DNA of 64,000 bases from Uliginosibacterium gangwonense DSM 18521 (GTDB lineage Bacteria > Pseudomonadota > Gammaproteobacteria > Burkholderiales > Rhodocyclaceae), in contig NZ_KB892846.1 in assembly GCF_000373965.1 (NCBI RefSeq), positions 124,001 through 188,000 of the forward strand, given 5' to 3'. Position numbers and translations under genes: made by a program. Below the pieces are notes generated by a model. The model saw only the letters and a program-made list of their open reading frames with translations, made no database searches and was not told the DNA's origin. Each line of letters starts with the position of its first letter. The first letter of the stretch is position 1. This document shows positions 48,340 to 57,820 of this stretch, piece by piece.

Positions 48340-48687
48340 ACCGTACGGGCAGGTATGTAGGTTGGGTTCTATAGGGCATGGTTCGTTTGCGAACTACCGC
48401 GCACGGCGCAATCGTACCACTCATCAAAAAGTAGGGCGCACTGAGCGTAGCGAACTGCGCCGAATGATTATGCGCTCTCTATACCGTTACAAATAGATCG
48501 CTCTCTGCTCAAATTTGCGAGTGTTTATATCGTAGTTAACCGCTATCGCTGAAATCTAGGCCTGTTGGTTGAGAAAAGGCCGTAACCCGAAATGCGCGAA
48601 GTAATTGTTGGTCGGATGGCGCCTACGGCTGATCCGACCTCAGCCCTGCGCTTATTGCACTCTGCACACGAAAATAAGCATCATTCA
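48340..48687. repeat. Repeat-rich intergenic region with REP-like palindrome
   Basis: GTAGGTTGGGTT at 48357 and a GTAGGGCGCACTGAGCGTAGCGAA... segment at 48431 resemble dispersed bacterial intergenic repeats. GGTCGGAT at 48610 pairs with ATCCGACC at 48632, a REP-like hairpin with a 14-base loop. No gene is supported. Confidence 0.55.
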
Positions 48688-49521
48688 TTACTTCGCAAGG
48701 GCACCAACCTGCCACAGCGTATCAACAAATTCCAGCGTCCCATTCACCCCTAAATCCTCATCAAGCGCCAACAGATACTCATGCTTGAGTGTGGTACGTT
48801 CCTCTGCGGTAAGAAGCGCCGGGTCATACGTTCTTTCCATCCATGCCCAACATTGTTCCGGCGTGTAATTACGACGAATCACAATGTCTTCAATATGGAT
48901 GCCTTCAAACCAGGCTTGCAATACCTGCTTGAGTTCCGATTGATGTCTCAGTCGGGCGTCTCCAAAACACATGAATTTTGAGTGCTTTCTTTCAAGCACG
49001 GAACGCAGGCATTGGATATAGCGTGCCAAGGCCGGGCTGCGCTCTGTAGAAGATCTGCTGATAATGAATGAAAATCGCCCATTGGGCACCAGCACGCGAT
49101 GGACTTCCTGCAGCACGTGATCCACATCATCCATCAACATCAATGCCATATGCGAAACGACGTGATCAACAGATTGACTTGCAACAGGCAAGGATTGCAA
49201 GCGGCATTGATACAACTCCGCACGCGCCTGAAGGCGCTGTTTAGCGTGTGCCAACTCACCAACACTGAAATCAGCCCCGATCAGACGAACATCTGCATCC
49301 ACACTTCCGGCCAACTGCGCCAGCAAATAACCATCTCCGCAAGCAGCATCCAAGATCACCCGGTCCGCACTCTCGACGGTATCAATCAAGCTATCATACG
49401 AAGAGCGAAACGCCTTGCCATTCCGCTCCACAGGCAATTCACCAAATGCCAAGGATGTTTGGCATGGTATGCGATCATGGAAATCAATTAGAAAACGCTC
49501 GGAGGGAGAATTATTATGCAT
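48688..49521 (-). CDS. SAM-dependent class I methyltransferase
   Basis: The 277-residue protein has motif I VILDAACGDGYLLAQLA near residue 55, motif II IGADFSVGELAHAKQ near 82, and motif post-I VDHVVSHMALMLMDD near 117 (Methyltransf_11 pattern). The C-terminal half is not recognised. The substrate is unknown. It lies in the repeat-rich accessory region; no Shine-Dalgarno precedes ATG 49521. Confidence 0.8.
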   Translation of the reverse strand: MHNNSPSERFLIDFHDRIPCQTSLAFGELPVERNGKAFRSSYDSLIDTVESADRVILDAACGDGYLLAQLAGSVDADVRLIGADFSVGELAHAKQRLQARAELYQCRLQSLPVASQSVDHVVSHMALMLMDDVDHVLQEVHRVLVPNGRFSFIISRSSTERSPALARYIQCLRSVLERKHSKFMCFGDARLRHQSELKQVLQAWFEGIHIEDIVIRRNYTPEQCWAWMERTYDPALLTAEERTTLKHEYLLALDEDLGVNGTLEFVDTLWQVGALAK

Positions 49522-49620
49522 TTTTATTTACAATAAAAATCATCTGCATTCGGTGCAGCTCGCTTCGCTCAGCAAGCCCTGCTCTTTATGCATCGTACGC
49601 GGTATTCAGTAATGTATTGC

Positions 49621-49793
49621 CGGGTTAATAGGAAAGCCGAAGGCTTCTTCCAAGGTGTTTTGGCAATATGGCGCGATGAACGCTAGGCATCAATTCTGAA
49701 TGACAAGTGAAAACAATGCACCTCCTAGACACGATAGCTTTATGAAGATAGGGGCAAACCATTGGGAGACGCCTTCGGCTTTCCCAACCTACC
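49621..49793. mobile_element. Degenerate copy (A) of the 33-bp-TIR MITE-like element
   Basis: It aligns with the element at 50128-50297 along its length: AGGAAAGCCGAAGGC at the left, TTTTGGCAATATGGCG and CAATTCTGAATG in the middle, then GGGGCAAACC and ATTGGGAGACGCCTTCGGCT at the right. The left terminal repeat is more decayed. Confidence 0.65.
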
Positions 49794-49806
49794 GCACTAT
49801 GAAATA

Positions 49807-50046
49807 TTATTTAGTATGAAGGAGTGTAAGAACTACGAACACAAAGGCCAGAAATGCAGTTACATAATGCAAAATAAGAAATATCTTTGCAACCAACGAC
49901 CCACTTCTTATTGAAATTCTAACACCCTCTACAAAATTTAGACTAAACTCTTTTTTTCCTGATTTAAATATATTAATTACATATAAAATTCCAAAAAACA
50001 TATAAAATAAAAAAACAGGGATATAGAAACGAAGGAAATATTTCAT
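49807..50046 (-). CDS. Small AT-rich membrane protein
   Basis: The 79-residue protein has two hydrophobic helices (FYIPVFLFYMFFGILYVI and FLILHYVTAFLAFVFVVLTL) separated by a basic loop. GGAG lies about 6 bases before ATG 50046. Base composition is extremely AT-rich compared with the genome, and the gene lies between two copies of the same inverted-repeat element, so it is probably of foreign origin. Function unknown. Confidence 0.55.
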   Translation of the reverse strand: MKYFLRFYIPVFLFYMFFGILYVINIFKSGKKEFSLNFVEGVRISIRSGSLVAKIFLILHYVTAFLAFVFVVLTLLHTK

Positions 50047-50127
50047 AGCAACTCCGGTCTAAATATTAACCCGACCTTAAATGGAAAAGATTGTATACTT
50101 TTGACATGGCAAAATCGTTGTCGGCAC

Positions 50128-50297
50128 GTAGGTTGGGAAAGCCGGAGGCGTCTCCCAACGTCTTTTGGCAAAATGGCGTGATAGGCGTTATATTTTAATT
50201 CTGAATTGTATGTGAAAGCGGTGCGCCCCCTCAGCCCGGTCGTTGTGTGGATTGAGGGGCAAACCGTTGGGAGACGCCTCCGGCTTTCCCAACCTAC
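50128..50297. mobile_element. MITE-like element B with perfect 33-bp terminal inverted repeats
   Basis: The left end GTAGGTTGGGAAAGCCGGAG... (50128-50160) is an exact reverse complement of the right end (50265-50297), which finishes GGCTTTCCCAACCTAC. The 170-bp element has no coding capacity. Each end also folds on itself (TTGGGA...TCTCCCAA). No clear target-site duplication was found. Confidence 0.75.
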
Positions 50298-50324
50298 AAC
50301 GCCGCCCATACGTCATATATCAAA

Positions 50325-50906
50325 TCACTTCTTCCAGCACTTAAGCCCCTCGCCCTTCAAAAAGTCGGGGTCTGTGAGCATTCTTTGCCCCAATATCTGG
50401 CCGGAGTTGGTGAGTTTTTCGCCATCGCGATAGAACCGGATGTCGAATGAGGTTTCCTTGCCGTCTTCGGCTTGCCGCAAGGTGGGGTAGAACTGGACCC
50501 ATTCCCGGCGCGAATCGTCGTAGGAAGCCTGATCTGTCGGAGAGAAACCCTTGGTGCACTGGGAAATGAAGTCAAACATGCTTTGGCCGTTGGCGAGCTT
50601 GATCCGTTTGGCGAGATATGCACCACGGTAGAAGGCGTTTTTGAAAGATTGCAGTTCTTCCTTGCCCATGGAGTCCATGACCTTGGTCTTTGGAATCTTG
50701 AGTTTCGGGATATCGGGATAGGTACTGGCGATATGGCGTTGAAAGCGTTTTTCGCCGCAGTTTTCCTCAGGGCAATGGATGTTGTTGAGGTACTGCGCCT
50801 CTTCGGCTTCGAGCTTCAGAGTGAATGGGTCTGCCGATTCTGCTTTGGCCGGAACGGCAGCCATCAGAAGGGGGGGCAAGCAACAGGCAAGCAATGCCTT
50901 GTTCAT
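50325..50906 (-). CDS. Secreted hypothetical protein
   Basis: The 193-residue protein has a signal peptide cleaved after AKA (residue 22). The mature part has four Cys (NIHCPEENCGEKRFQ near 44-49; SQCTKGF near 116; LKCWKK at the end), suggesting disulfides. AGGAGA precedes ATG 50906 by 8 bases. No family is recognised. It is followed by the inverted-repeat element B. Confidence 0.65.
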   Translation of the reverse strand: MNKALLACCLPPLLMAAVPAKAESADPFTLKLEAEEAQYLNNIHCPEENCGEKRFQRHIASTYPDIPKLKIPKTKVMDSMGKEELQSFKNAFYRGAYLAKRIKLANGQSMFDFISQCTKGFSPTDQASYDDSRREWVQFYPTLRQAEDGKETSFDIRFYRDGEKLTNSGQILGQRMLTDPDFLKGEGLKCWKK

Positions 50907-50935
50907 ACAGAATGTCTCCTAAGTCGGTCCGCGCC

Positions 50936-51082
50936 TTAGAACTTGTTCATAATCTTACTGCGAGGCCGTGATCGGGGCTCATGCGCTGTTCGAAATCCTC
51001 ATTTATCCACATAAACTCCGGTTTCTGCGCTGCTCTTCACCCCGCTGACGCCCTCTCGCTACAGATTCTGAACAGGTTCTTA
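50936..51082. mobile_element. MITE-like element D, 147 bp with 20-bp imperfect terminal repeats
   Basis: TTAGAACTTGTTCATAATCT at the left matches the reverse complement of the right end at 17 of 20 positions. Its left 45 bases recur behind ppk at 25861. There is no coding capacity. Confidence 0.65.
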
Positions 51083-51197
51083 GAAGCCGTAACAAAATGG
51101 TTCTGGCGTTGTTACGCCGCCTTGCCGTACTACTTGTACTGTCTGCGTCGGCGCGCCTAGCCAGAACCGTTGCACTCCATTTTGTTACAGCTTCTTA
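51080..51197. mobile_element. MITE-like element E, 118 bp with 21-bp terminal repeats
   Basis: TTAGAAGCCGTAACAAAATG at the left end matches the reverse complement of the right end at 19 of 21 positions; an inner arm GTTCTGGC/GCCAGAAC follows. It shares 3 bases with element D, so the two abut. The open frame at 51097-51393 crosses it and is not a gene. Confidence 0.65.
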
Positions 51198-51509
51198 TCC
51201 ATCTTGTGTTGATCCAGTCTTTGCGCTGGCCTTCTGGAGTACAGCCATGTGCCTTCTAGCGGGCAGGTGGTACTCCTGGGTAATAGGCGGGTCATACGAT
51301 ACGTACTCCCTGGCATTGGTTTTCGGGGGCATACCAGTGCCTGGGCGCAGTTGCCATGTGCGGCGTGGTGCATCGGGTCATGGCGCCGCATGAAGGCGTA
51401 TCAATCATAACCGCTTGATTCACCCGTGGCGCTGCATCTTGGCGAATTGGCAACAGTTTTCGGGTAGGCGGCATGCAATTTCGCAGGAAAGTACAAATCG
51501 TCCAGGCGT
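51198..51509. other. Intergenic region before glnB
   Basis: No gene is supported here. The sequence may include further decayed repeat DNA; nothing else is recognised. Confidence 0.4.
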
Positions 51510-51537
51510 AAAAAAACCCGGCAGAACCGGGTTTTTT
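51510..51537 (-). terminator. Rho-independent terminator of glnB
   Basis: AAAAAACCCGG pairs with CCGGGTTTTTT around CAGAA; on the minus strand it ends in T residues. Confidence 0.85.
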
Positions 51538-51557
51538 GCTTGGGCGGCGCAGACTGA

Positions 51558-51926
<369 letters not shown>

Positions 51927-51949
51927 TTACTTGTAAGTATAGCCGATAC

Positions 51950-53569
51950 TTAGTATTCATCGGCAAAGCGATTGGTGATAGGGTAACGCCAGTCTTTGCC
52001 GAAGCCTCGTTGGGTAACGCGGATACCTACCGGCGATTGCCGACGCTTGTATTCGTTACGGCGGAGCATGCCCACCACGCGGCGCACATCGTGTTCAGTA
52101 TAGCCTTGGGCGATGATCTCCCGGGGGCTTTCGTTGCGCTCCATGTAGGCTTCGATGATGGCATCAAGCACTTCGTAGGGTGGCAGCGAATCCTGATCCT
52201 TCTGGTTGGGTTTCAGTTCGGCAGAAGGCGCACGGGTGAGGATATTTTCCGGGATCACGTGGCCAATGCTGTTGCGATAGGCGCACAGGCGATAGACGAA
52301 AGTCTTGAGGATGTCCTTGATCACCGCAAAGCCACCTGCCATGTCGCCATACAGCGTGGCATAACCCACGGCCATTTCGCTCTTGTTGCCGGTGGTGAGC
52401 ACAATGCTGCCGAATTTGTTGGACAGCGCCATGAGGTTCATGCCGCGTATGCGGGCCTGCAGGTTCTCTTCCGTGGTGTCCGCTGCGCGCCCTTCAAACA
52501 AGGGGGTAAGCAGGCGTTCAAAGGTTTCCATCACCGGGACGATGGTGAGTTCGTCGTAACGCACGCCAAGGTTGCGGATGAGTTCGCGCGAATCATCCAG
52601 ACTCATCTGCGCGGTATAGGGCGATGGCATCATCACGGCACGCACCTTGTCGGCACCCAGCGCATCGGCAGCAATACACAGGGTAAGTGCGGAGTCGACC
52701 CCACCGGAGAGGCCCAACAACGCGCCGGGAAAGCGGTTCTTGCCGATGTAATCGCGCACACCCAGCACCAGGGCTTGATAGACCTGGGCTTCGACGGACA
52801 ATTCGGGCGTCATCACCTCTGAGCGAATGAAACCGTTGCTGTAATGAAGAATGTCCAGCCGCTCTTCAAACAAGGGGGCCTGATAGGCGAGCGTGCCATC
52901 GTCATTCATGGCAAACGAGGCGCCATCAAAGACCAATTCATCCTGCCCACCCACCAGGTTGCAATACACCGCTGCCATGCGGGTCTGGCGTATGCGGTCA
53001 CGCACCACGCCGTAGCGTTGTTCCTGCTTGTTCATGTGGAAAGGCGAGGCGTTGAGCACGAGCAGCAATTCGGCCCCAGCCGCTTTGGCCTGCTCGGCAG
53101 CGCCATGCTCCCACACATCGGCACAGATATTGATTCCCACGGCCACATTGTTGATCTTGACGACGCAGGGCTTGTCTCCCCAGGAGAAATAGCGGACTTC
53201 GTCAAACACTTCGTAGTTGGGCAGGCGTTGCTTGTAGTAAGTCGCCTGGATCTTGCCGTTTTGCAGCAGGGAAGCCGCGTTGTAGCGCTCCCCCGCCTCG
53301 TCCACCGGGTGGCCGATCAGCAGCGCGATGCCATTGGCGGTCGAGGCCAGCGCCTGCAGTTCGCCTGCGCAGTTGCGGTAGAAATCTGCGCGCAGCAAGA
53401 GGTCTTCAGGAGGGTAGCCACACAGGGCCAGTTCAGGGGTCAGCAGGATGTCTGCGCCGGCTGCCTTGGCACGCGTGGCGGCTTCGCGGATCTTGGCGGC
53501 ATTGCCTGCCAGATCACCCACCACACTGTTGATCTGGGCAACAGCAATTTTGAGATGGCCAATACTCAT
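51950..53569 (-). CDS. nadE: Glutamine-dependent NAD+ synthetase
   Basis: The 539-residue enzyme makes NAD from deamido-NAD, ATP and glutamine. Its N-terminal nitrilase-type glutaminase has the triad Glu in TPELALCGYPPEDL (residue about 46), Lys in YYKQRLPNYEVFDE and Cys in INICADVWE. The C-terminal synthetase has the P-loop GLSGGVDSALTL near 290 and TTGNKSEMAVGYATLYGD. The start MSIGHLKIAVAQ at 53569 is conserved. Confidence 0.95.
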   Translation of the reverse strand: MSIGHLKIAVAQINSVVGDLAGNAAKIREAATRAKAAGADILLTPELALCGYPPEDLLLRADFYRNCAGELQALASTANGIALLIGHPVDEAGERYNAASLLQNGKIQATYYKQRLPNYEVFDEVRYFSWGDKPCVVKINNVAVGINICADVWEHGAAEQAKAAGAELLLVLNASPFHMNKQEQRYGVVRDRIRQTRMAAVYCNLVGGQDELVFDGASFAMNDDGTLAYQAPLFEERLDILHYSNGFIRSEVMTPELSVEAQVYQALVLGVRDYIGKNRFPGALLGLSGGVDSALTLCIAADALGADKVRAVMMPSPYTAQMSLDDSRELIRNLGVRYDELTIVPVMETFERLLTPLFEGRAADTTEENLQARIRGMNLMALSNKFGSIVLTTGNKSEMAVGYATLYGDMAGGFAVIKDILKTFVYRLCAYRNSIGHVIPENILTRAPSAELKPNQKDQDSLPPYEVLDAIIEAYMERNESPREIIAQGYTEHDVRRVVGMLRRNEYKRRQSPVGIRVTQRGFGKDWRYPITNRFADEY

Positions 53570-53685
53570 GGCGTGATAGCTCACTTTTCAGGGGGTATAC
53601 ATCATATCGCCAGATGGGGCGATGCACAGCGTGGAATACTCGAACAGTACGCACTCACTGCGCGTAACGGCGTATCAGAAGCACA

Positions 53686-53711
53686 AAAAACCGACCCGAG
53701 GGTCGGTTTTT
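53686..53711 (-). terminator. Rho-independent terminator of the pnt operon
   Basis: AAAAACCGACCC pairs with GGGTCGGTTTTT around GA. Confidence 0.85.
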
Positions 53712-53727
53712 GCTAGGGCGAAAGACC

Positions 53728-55107
53728 TTAGCCCGCCATCCCCTTGATATGGGTGATGACATCAGCCACGGCTTGCTGCGCGCTACCGTAAAGCATGCTG
53801 CAGTTTTCCTGGAAGAACAGTGCGTTCTCAATCCCGGAGTACCCTGCCCCCTTGCCGCGCTTGATGACGATGACGTTCTGGGCCTTGTCGCAGTCCAGAA
53901 TCGGCATGCCATAAATGGGGCTGGACTTGTCGGTACGGGCGACGGGGTTGACCACGTCGTTTGCACCAATCACCAGCGCCACATCGGCGAGCGGGAATTC
54001 GGCGTTGATTTCTTCCAGGTCGAAGATCTGGTCATACGGCACACCGGCTTCAGCCAGCAGCACGTTCATGTGCCCAGGCATACGCCCTGCCACCGGGTGG
54101 ATGGCGAATTTGACTTCGACCCCAGCCTCTTCGAGCAGCTTGGCCATTTCCCACACCTTGTGCTGCGCACCAGCCACCGCCATCCCGTAACCGGGAACGA
54201 TGATGACTTTCTGTGCGTAACGCATCATGGCTGCGGCGTCCATGCCGGAGACTTCCTTCATCGTGCCTTGCGGGCCGGAGCCAGCCTGCGCCTCACCCGT
54301 GATCGGGGTGAAGATGATGTTGGAGATCGGGCGATTCATGGCCTTAGCCATCAACTGGGTAAGCAGCGTACCGGAAGCACCGACCACGATACCAGCGATG
54401 ATCAGCGCGGGGTTGCCCAGCACATAGCCTTCCAGACCCACGGCCAGACCGGTAAAGGCGTTCAGGAGCGAGATCACCACCGGCATGTCGGCCCCACCGA
54501 TTGGGCTGGTCAGCACCACACCCAGGATCAAGGAAATCACGTAGAACGCGATCAGCAGGTTCGGGTCAGGCTTGCCAGACACAACAATGACCGCGCCCAG
54601 CCCCAACGCCACCAGTGCAAGGATGGCGTTAACCGCATTTTGTGCGGGCAGGCGCCATGCCTTCTTCATGATGCCTTGCAACTTGGCAAAGGCGATGCAG
54701 GAGCCGGAGAACGCCACGGAGCCGATCAGGGAGCCCAGCACAGCCAGGAGGGTGGGCATCACGCCAGTGACGTCACCACGGGCGAATTCCAGCGCAGCAA
54801 TGGCTGCTGCAGCGCCACCGCCCATCCCGTTGTACACGGCCACCATCTGCGGCATGTCGGTCATCTTGACGACTTTGCCCATGTACCAGGCCACCCCACC
54901 GCCCAGCACAATTGCCACGATCATCAGCACATAGTTGTGCATGTCCGGTGTGGCAAAGGTGATCAGGGTAGCCAGCACCATGCCCACCCCGGCCCACAGA
55001 ATCCCCTTGCGTGCCGAAACCGGCGAGGACATGGCCTTCAGGCCCAGGATGAAGAGCACTGCGACGACAAAGTACGCGATATTGATAATCAATAACTGGA
55101 TGCTCAT
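53728..55107 (-). CDS. pntB: NAD(P) transhydrogenase subunit beta
   Basis: The 459-residue protein forms the membrane proton channel and NADP-binding part of transhydrogenase. About nine hydrophobic helices precede the dIII domain with IIVPGYGMAVAGAQHKVWEMAKLLEE, HPVAGRMPGHMNVLLAEAGVPYD, and LVIGANDVVNPVART. Its start overlaps the stop of the preceding pntA2 gene by 4 bases. Confidence 0.95.
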   Translation of the reverse strand: MSIQLLIINIAYFVVAVLFILGLKAMSSPVSARKGILWAGVGMVLATLITFATPDMHNYVLMIVAIVLGGGVAWYMGKVVKMTDMPQMVAVYNGMGGGAAAAIAALEFARGDVTGVMPTLLAVLGSLIGSVAFSGSCIAFAKLQGIMKKAWRLPAQNAVNAILALVALGLGAVIVVSGKPDPNLLIAFYVISLILGVVLTSPIGGADMPVVISLLNAFTGLAVGLEGYVLGNPALIIAGIVVGASGTLLTQLMAKAMNRPISNIIFTPITGEAQAGSGPQGTMKEVSGMDAAAMMRYAQKVIIVPGYGMAVAGAQHKVWEMAKLLEEAGVEVKFAIHPVAGRMPGHMNVLLAEAGVPYDQIFDLEEINAEFPLADVALVIGANDVVNPVARTDKSSPIYGMPILDCDKAQNVIVIKRGKGAGYSGIENALFFQENCSMLYGSAQQAVADVITHIKGMAG

Positions 55108-55400
55108 TTGCCCGCCCCCTTCTTCTTGTCGGACTTGAACATGGCCAGCATGCGCTCAGTCACCACGTAACCCCCCGCAGCGTTGGCCGCGCCCAGGAAC
55201 ACGGCGAAGAAGCCGATTACCTGTTGCAGCGGGGTTTCTGCGTGACCCAGTGCCACCATGGAGCCAACCAGCACCACGCCGTGGACGAAGTTGGAGCCGG
55301 ACATCAGGGGCGTGTGCAAAATCACCGGCACACGCGAAATCACTTCATACCCGGTAAATGCCGCGAGCATAAAGATATACACATAGATAAAATCTGCCAT
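55104..55400 (-). CDS. pntA2: NAD(P) transhydrogenase subunit alpha, membrane part (PntAB)
   Basis: The 98-residue protein has three hydrophobic helices (FIYVYIFMLAAFTGYEVISRVP, NFVHGVVLVGSMVALG, VIGFFAVFLGAANAAGGYVV) matching the C-terminal membrane part of PntA in split systems. ATG 55400 begins MADFIYVY; the longer frame upstream is not conserved. Confidence 0.9.
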   Translation of the reverse strand: MADFIYVYIFMLAAFTGYEVISRVPVILHTPLMSGSNFVHGVVLVGSMVALGHAETPLQQVIGFFAVFLGAANAAGGYVVTERMLAMFKSDKKKGAGK

Positions 55401-55429
55401 TGTATAAATTCTCCGAAAACTGGATTCGC

Positions 55430-56554
55430 CTAGAGGCCCAGAACCTGCTTGACCATGGCATGGCGCACTTCGCCCGCGTGGGTCAGGCATGCACCTGCAA
55501 GCACTTCGTCCTGCCAGTCAAGCGTCATTTGTCCGTCTTTGATCATGCCGCCGATGAAGTTGAAAATATTCTTGGAGAACATTTCCGAGGCGTGCACGGC
55601 CATGCGGCTGGGCAAGTGGGTCGGGCCGATGATTAGTGCCGGGCCAACCTGTACATTCTGCCCGGCAACCGTCCCGGCCACGTTGCCACCACTCTCAGCG
55701 GCCATATCGACCACCACGGCGCCCTGCTTCATGCCTGCCACCATCTCGGCAGAAACGATTTGCGGCGCACGCTTGCCCGGAATGGCAGCGGTGGTGATGA
55801 GCACGTCGGCATCGGCAATTGCCTTGCCCAGCTTTTCAGCCTGCTGACGCTTTTCGTCCTCAGTCAGCTCGCGGGCATAGCCGCCTGTGCCAGCTGCAGA
55901 CACGCCCGTGTCGACGAACTTGGCCCCCAGGGATTCGATCTGCTCACGGGTTTCGGGACGCACATCATAGGCGAACACCATGGCACCCAGGCGCTTGGCC
56001 GTGGCAACGGCCTGCAAGCCAGCCACCCCGGCGCCGATCACCAACACTCGGGCCGGACGGATCGTACCAGCTGCGTAGGTCAGCATCGGGAAGAACTTCG
56101 GGCAATGGCTGGCGGCAATCAGCACGCACTGGTAACCCGAACAGGCGGCCTGGGAAGACAGGATGTCCATGCTCTGCGCGCGCGAAATACGCGGCAAGAG
56201 TTCCATGGCAAAAGAAGTCACCTGTTTTTCCTGCAACTGCTTGACGCGGGCAGCACTCGCATACGGCTGGAGCATGCCCAACAGTACGGCGCCACTCTTG
56301 AGTTTGCCAATGGCAGCCTCATCCAGCGTATCCACGCTCAGCACACAGTCAGCACTGCTGAGGATGTCATCCGCGCTATCGACCCACTTGGCGTCAGCGA
56401 AGTCACTTTCCTTGCAGTTTGCGCCATCGGTAGCACCGCGCTGAATCACGATGTCTGCCCCCAATTGCCGGAATTTTTTGGCAACATCCGGCACCAGCGC
56501 CACCCGCCGTTCGGCAGGGTCTGGGCTTTTCAAAACCCCAATCACTATCGACAT
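55430..56554 (-). CDS. pntA1: NAD(P) transhydrogenase subunit alpha, NAD-binding part (PntAA)
   Basis: The 374-residue protein begins MSIVIGVLKSPDPAERRVAL and has the NAD-binding Rossmann motif RVLVIGAGVAGLQAVATAKRLGA near 170, followed by AYDVRPETREQIESLGAKFV. It has no membrane part, which is carried by the next gene, so the alpha subunit is split as in Rhodospirillum and many betaproteobacteria. The complex uses proton motive force to reduce NADP+ with NADH. Confidence 0.95.
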   Translation of the reverse strand: MSIVIGVLKSPDPAERRVALVPDVAKKFRQLGADIVIQRGATDGANCKESDFADAKWVDSADDILSSADCVLSVDTLDEAAIGKLKSGAVLLGMLQPYASAARVKQLQEKQVTSFAMELLPRISRAQSMDILSSQAACSGYQCVLIAASHCPKFFPMLTYAAGTIRPARVLVIGAGVAGLQAVATAKRLGAMVFAYDVRPETREQIESLGAKFVDTGVSAAGTGGYARELTEDEKRQQAEKLGKAIADADVLITTAAIPGKRAPQIVSAEMVAGMKQGAVVVDMAAESGGNVAGTVAGQNVQVGPALIIGPTHLPSRMAVHASEMFSKNIFNFIGGMIKDGQMTLDWQDEVLAGACLTHAGEVRHAMVKQVLGL

Positions 56555-56710
56555 GCATTCTCCTTTGACTGTTGCTTATTTGTGAACTGGACACCAAATC
56601 TGACTCTCGGCATTATCGCACCGAAAAGGGCTGTGACGCCTGTCTGCCCCCACCGTGCATCAAAAGCTTTCATCGTAGTTCGCCCTGGATACCTCAAATA
56701 GCCGGCCACC

Positions 56711-57814
56711 ATGAGCAAACGTAACCCAAAGCGGGGGAGCAAATCCCGCACCAGCTATACCAAAAAGGCCGGGCATCCCCCCGGCAGCATTGTGCATCTG
56801 GGCGAGATCAAGGTGGAAACGCCGGACATCACCCTGTTTGATTACGATGAACAAACGCTGACCGAGGCCACATTTCACACCATTGAGGAATCCCGCGCCT
56901 ACCCACGCACAGCCAAGTATCTGTGGCTCAACGTGCATGGTCTGCATGAAACAGTGGTGATGGAAGAAATCGGCCAGCGCTTTGGCCTCCACCCCCTGGT
57001 GCTGGAAGATATCGCCAACACCCAGCAACGGCCCAAGCTCAATGAGTACGAAGACTACAGTTTTGTCACGCTTCGTACATTCCGCTACGACCCGGCAACA
57101 CTTGAGGCGGCTTCGGACCAGATCAGCCTGATTCTGGGCCAGAATTTCATCCTGAGTTTTCAGGAGCGCCCCTCCGGGCTGTTCGAGCCGATTCGCAATC
57201 GCCTGCGCCACGTCGGCAAGAACCACCGCTTCATGAAGCCCGAGGCACTTTTTCACGCACTCATTGACGCGGTGGTCGACCAGTATTTTGTTGTGGCAGA
57301 AGCACTGACCAACGACATCGAACAACTCGAAGAACAGATTCTGGCAGGTAACATCCGCCGCCCCACCGAACAGATCAACCAGTTCCGCCATGAAGTGCTG
57401 GGCATCCGGCGCTCCATCTGGCCGCTGCGCGAAGTGCTGGCAGGACTCCAACGCCTGCCCACCAGCAGACTCTCATCCGAGACGCAACTGTATTTCCGCG
57501 ACGTCTACGACCACACCATTCATGTGATCGAGCATCTGGACTCGCTCCGTGACGTGATTGGCAGCCTGTTCGAAATCCATCAGGCCAACCTCAACAACCG
57601 CATGAACGCGGAAATCCGCATGCTCACCGTGGTCACCACCGTCTTCGCCCCCGCCACGGTACTCACCGGCTTTTTCGGCATGAACTTCCAGCACATGCCC
57701 TGGCTGGAACAAAACTGGGGGTGGCAAGCCGTCTTCATCATGATGATTGGCTTTGGCGCCCTGCTCATCACCGCCCTCTTCTGGCGGCGCTGGTGGGTAC
57801 GGGAGAACCTGTAA
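56711..57814 (+). CDS. corA: CorA family magnesium/cobalt transporter
   Basis: The 367-residue protein has a long cytoplasmic alpha/beta domain, a coiled-coil (residues about 195-300), and two C-terminal membrane helices with the pore motif GMN in GFFGMNFQHMPW near residue 322. The N-terminus has a basic extension (MSKRNPKRGSKSRTSYTKKA). It mediates Mg2+ influx by homopentamer. The next gene starts 6 bases later. Confidence 0.95.
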   Translation: MSKRNPKRGSKSRTSYTKKAGHPPGSIVHLGEIKVETPDITLFDYDEQTLTEATFHTIEESRAYPRTAKYLWLNVHGLHETVVMEEIGQRFGLHPLVLEDIANTQQRPKLNEYEDYSFVTLRTFRYDPATLEAASDQISLILGQNFILSFQERPSGLFEPIRNRLRHVGKNHRFMKPEALFHALIDAVVDQYFVVAEALTNDIEQLEEQILAGNIRRPTEQINQFRHEVLGIRRSIWPLREVLAGLQRLPTSRLSSETQLYFRDVYDHTIHVIEHLDSLRDVIGSLFEIHQANLNNRMNAEIRMLTVVTTVFAPATVLTGFFGMNFQHMPWLEQNWGWQAVFIMMIGFGALLITALFWRRWWVRENL

Positions 57815-57820
57815 TCACTC

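Noticed and set aside
49621-51197. Repeats considered as a CRISPR array
   Set aside because: The repeats are long, inverted and few, without regular spacers or cas genes.
51097-51393. 98-codon frame before glnB
   Set aside because: It runs through the inverted repeats of element E and has no family features.
53710-55095. 461-codon frame antisense to pntB
   Set aside because: His/Asp/Gln-rich shadow frame of pntB.
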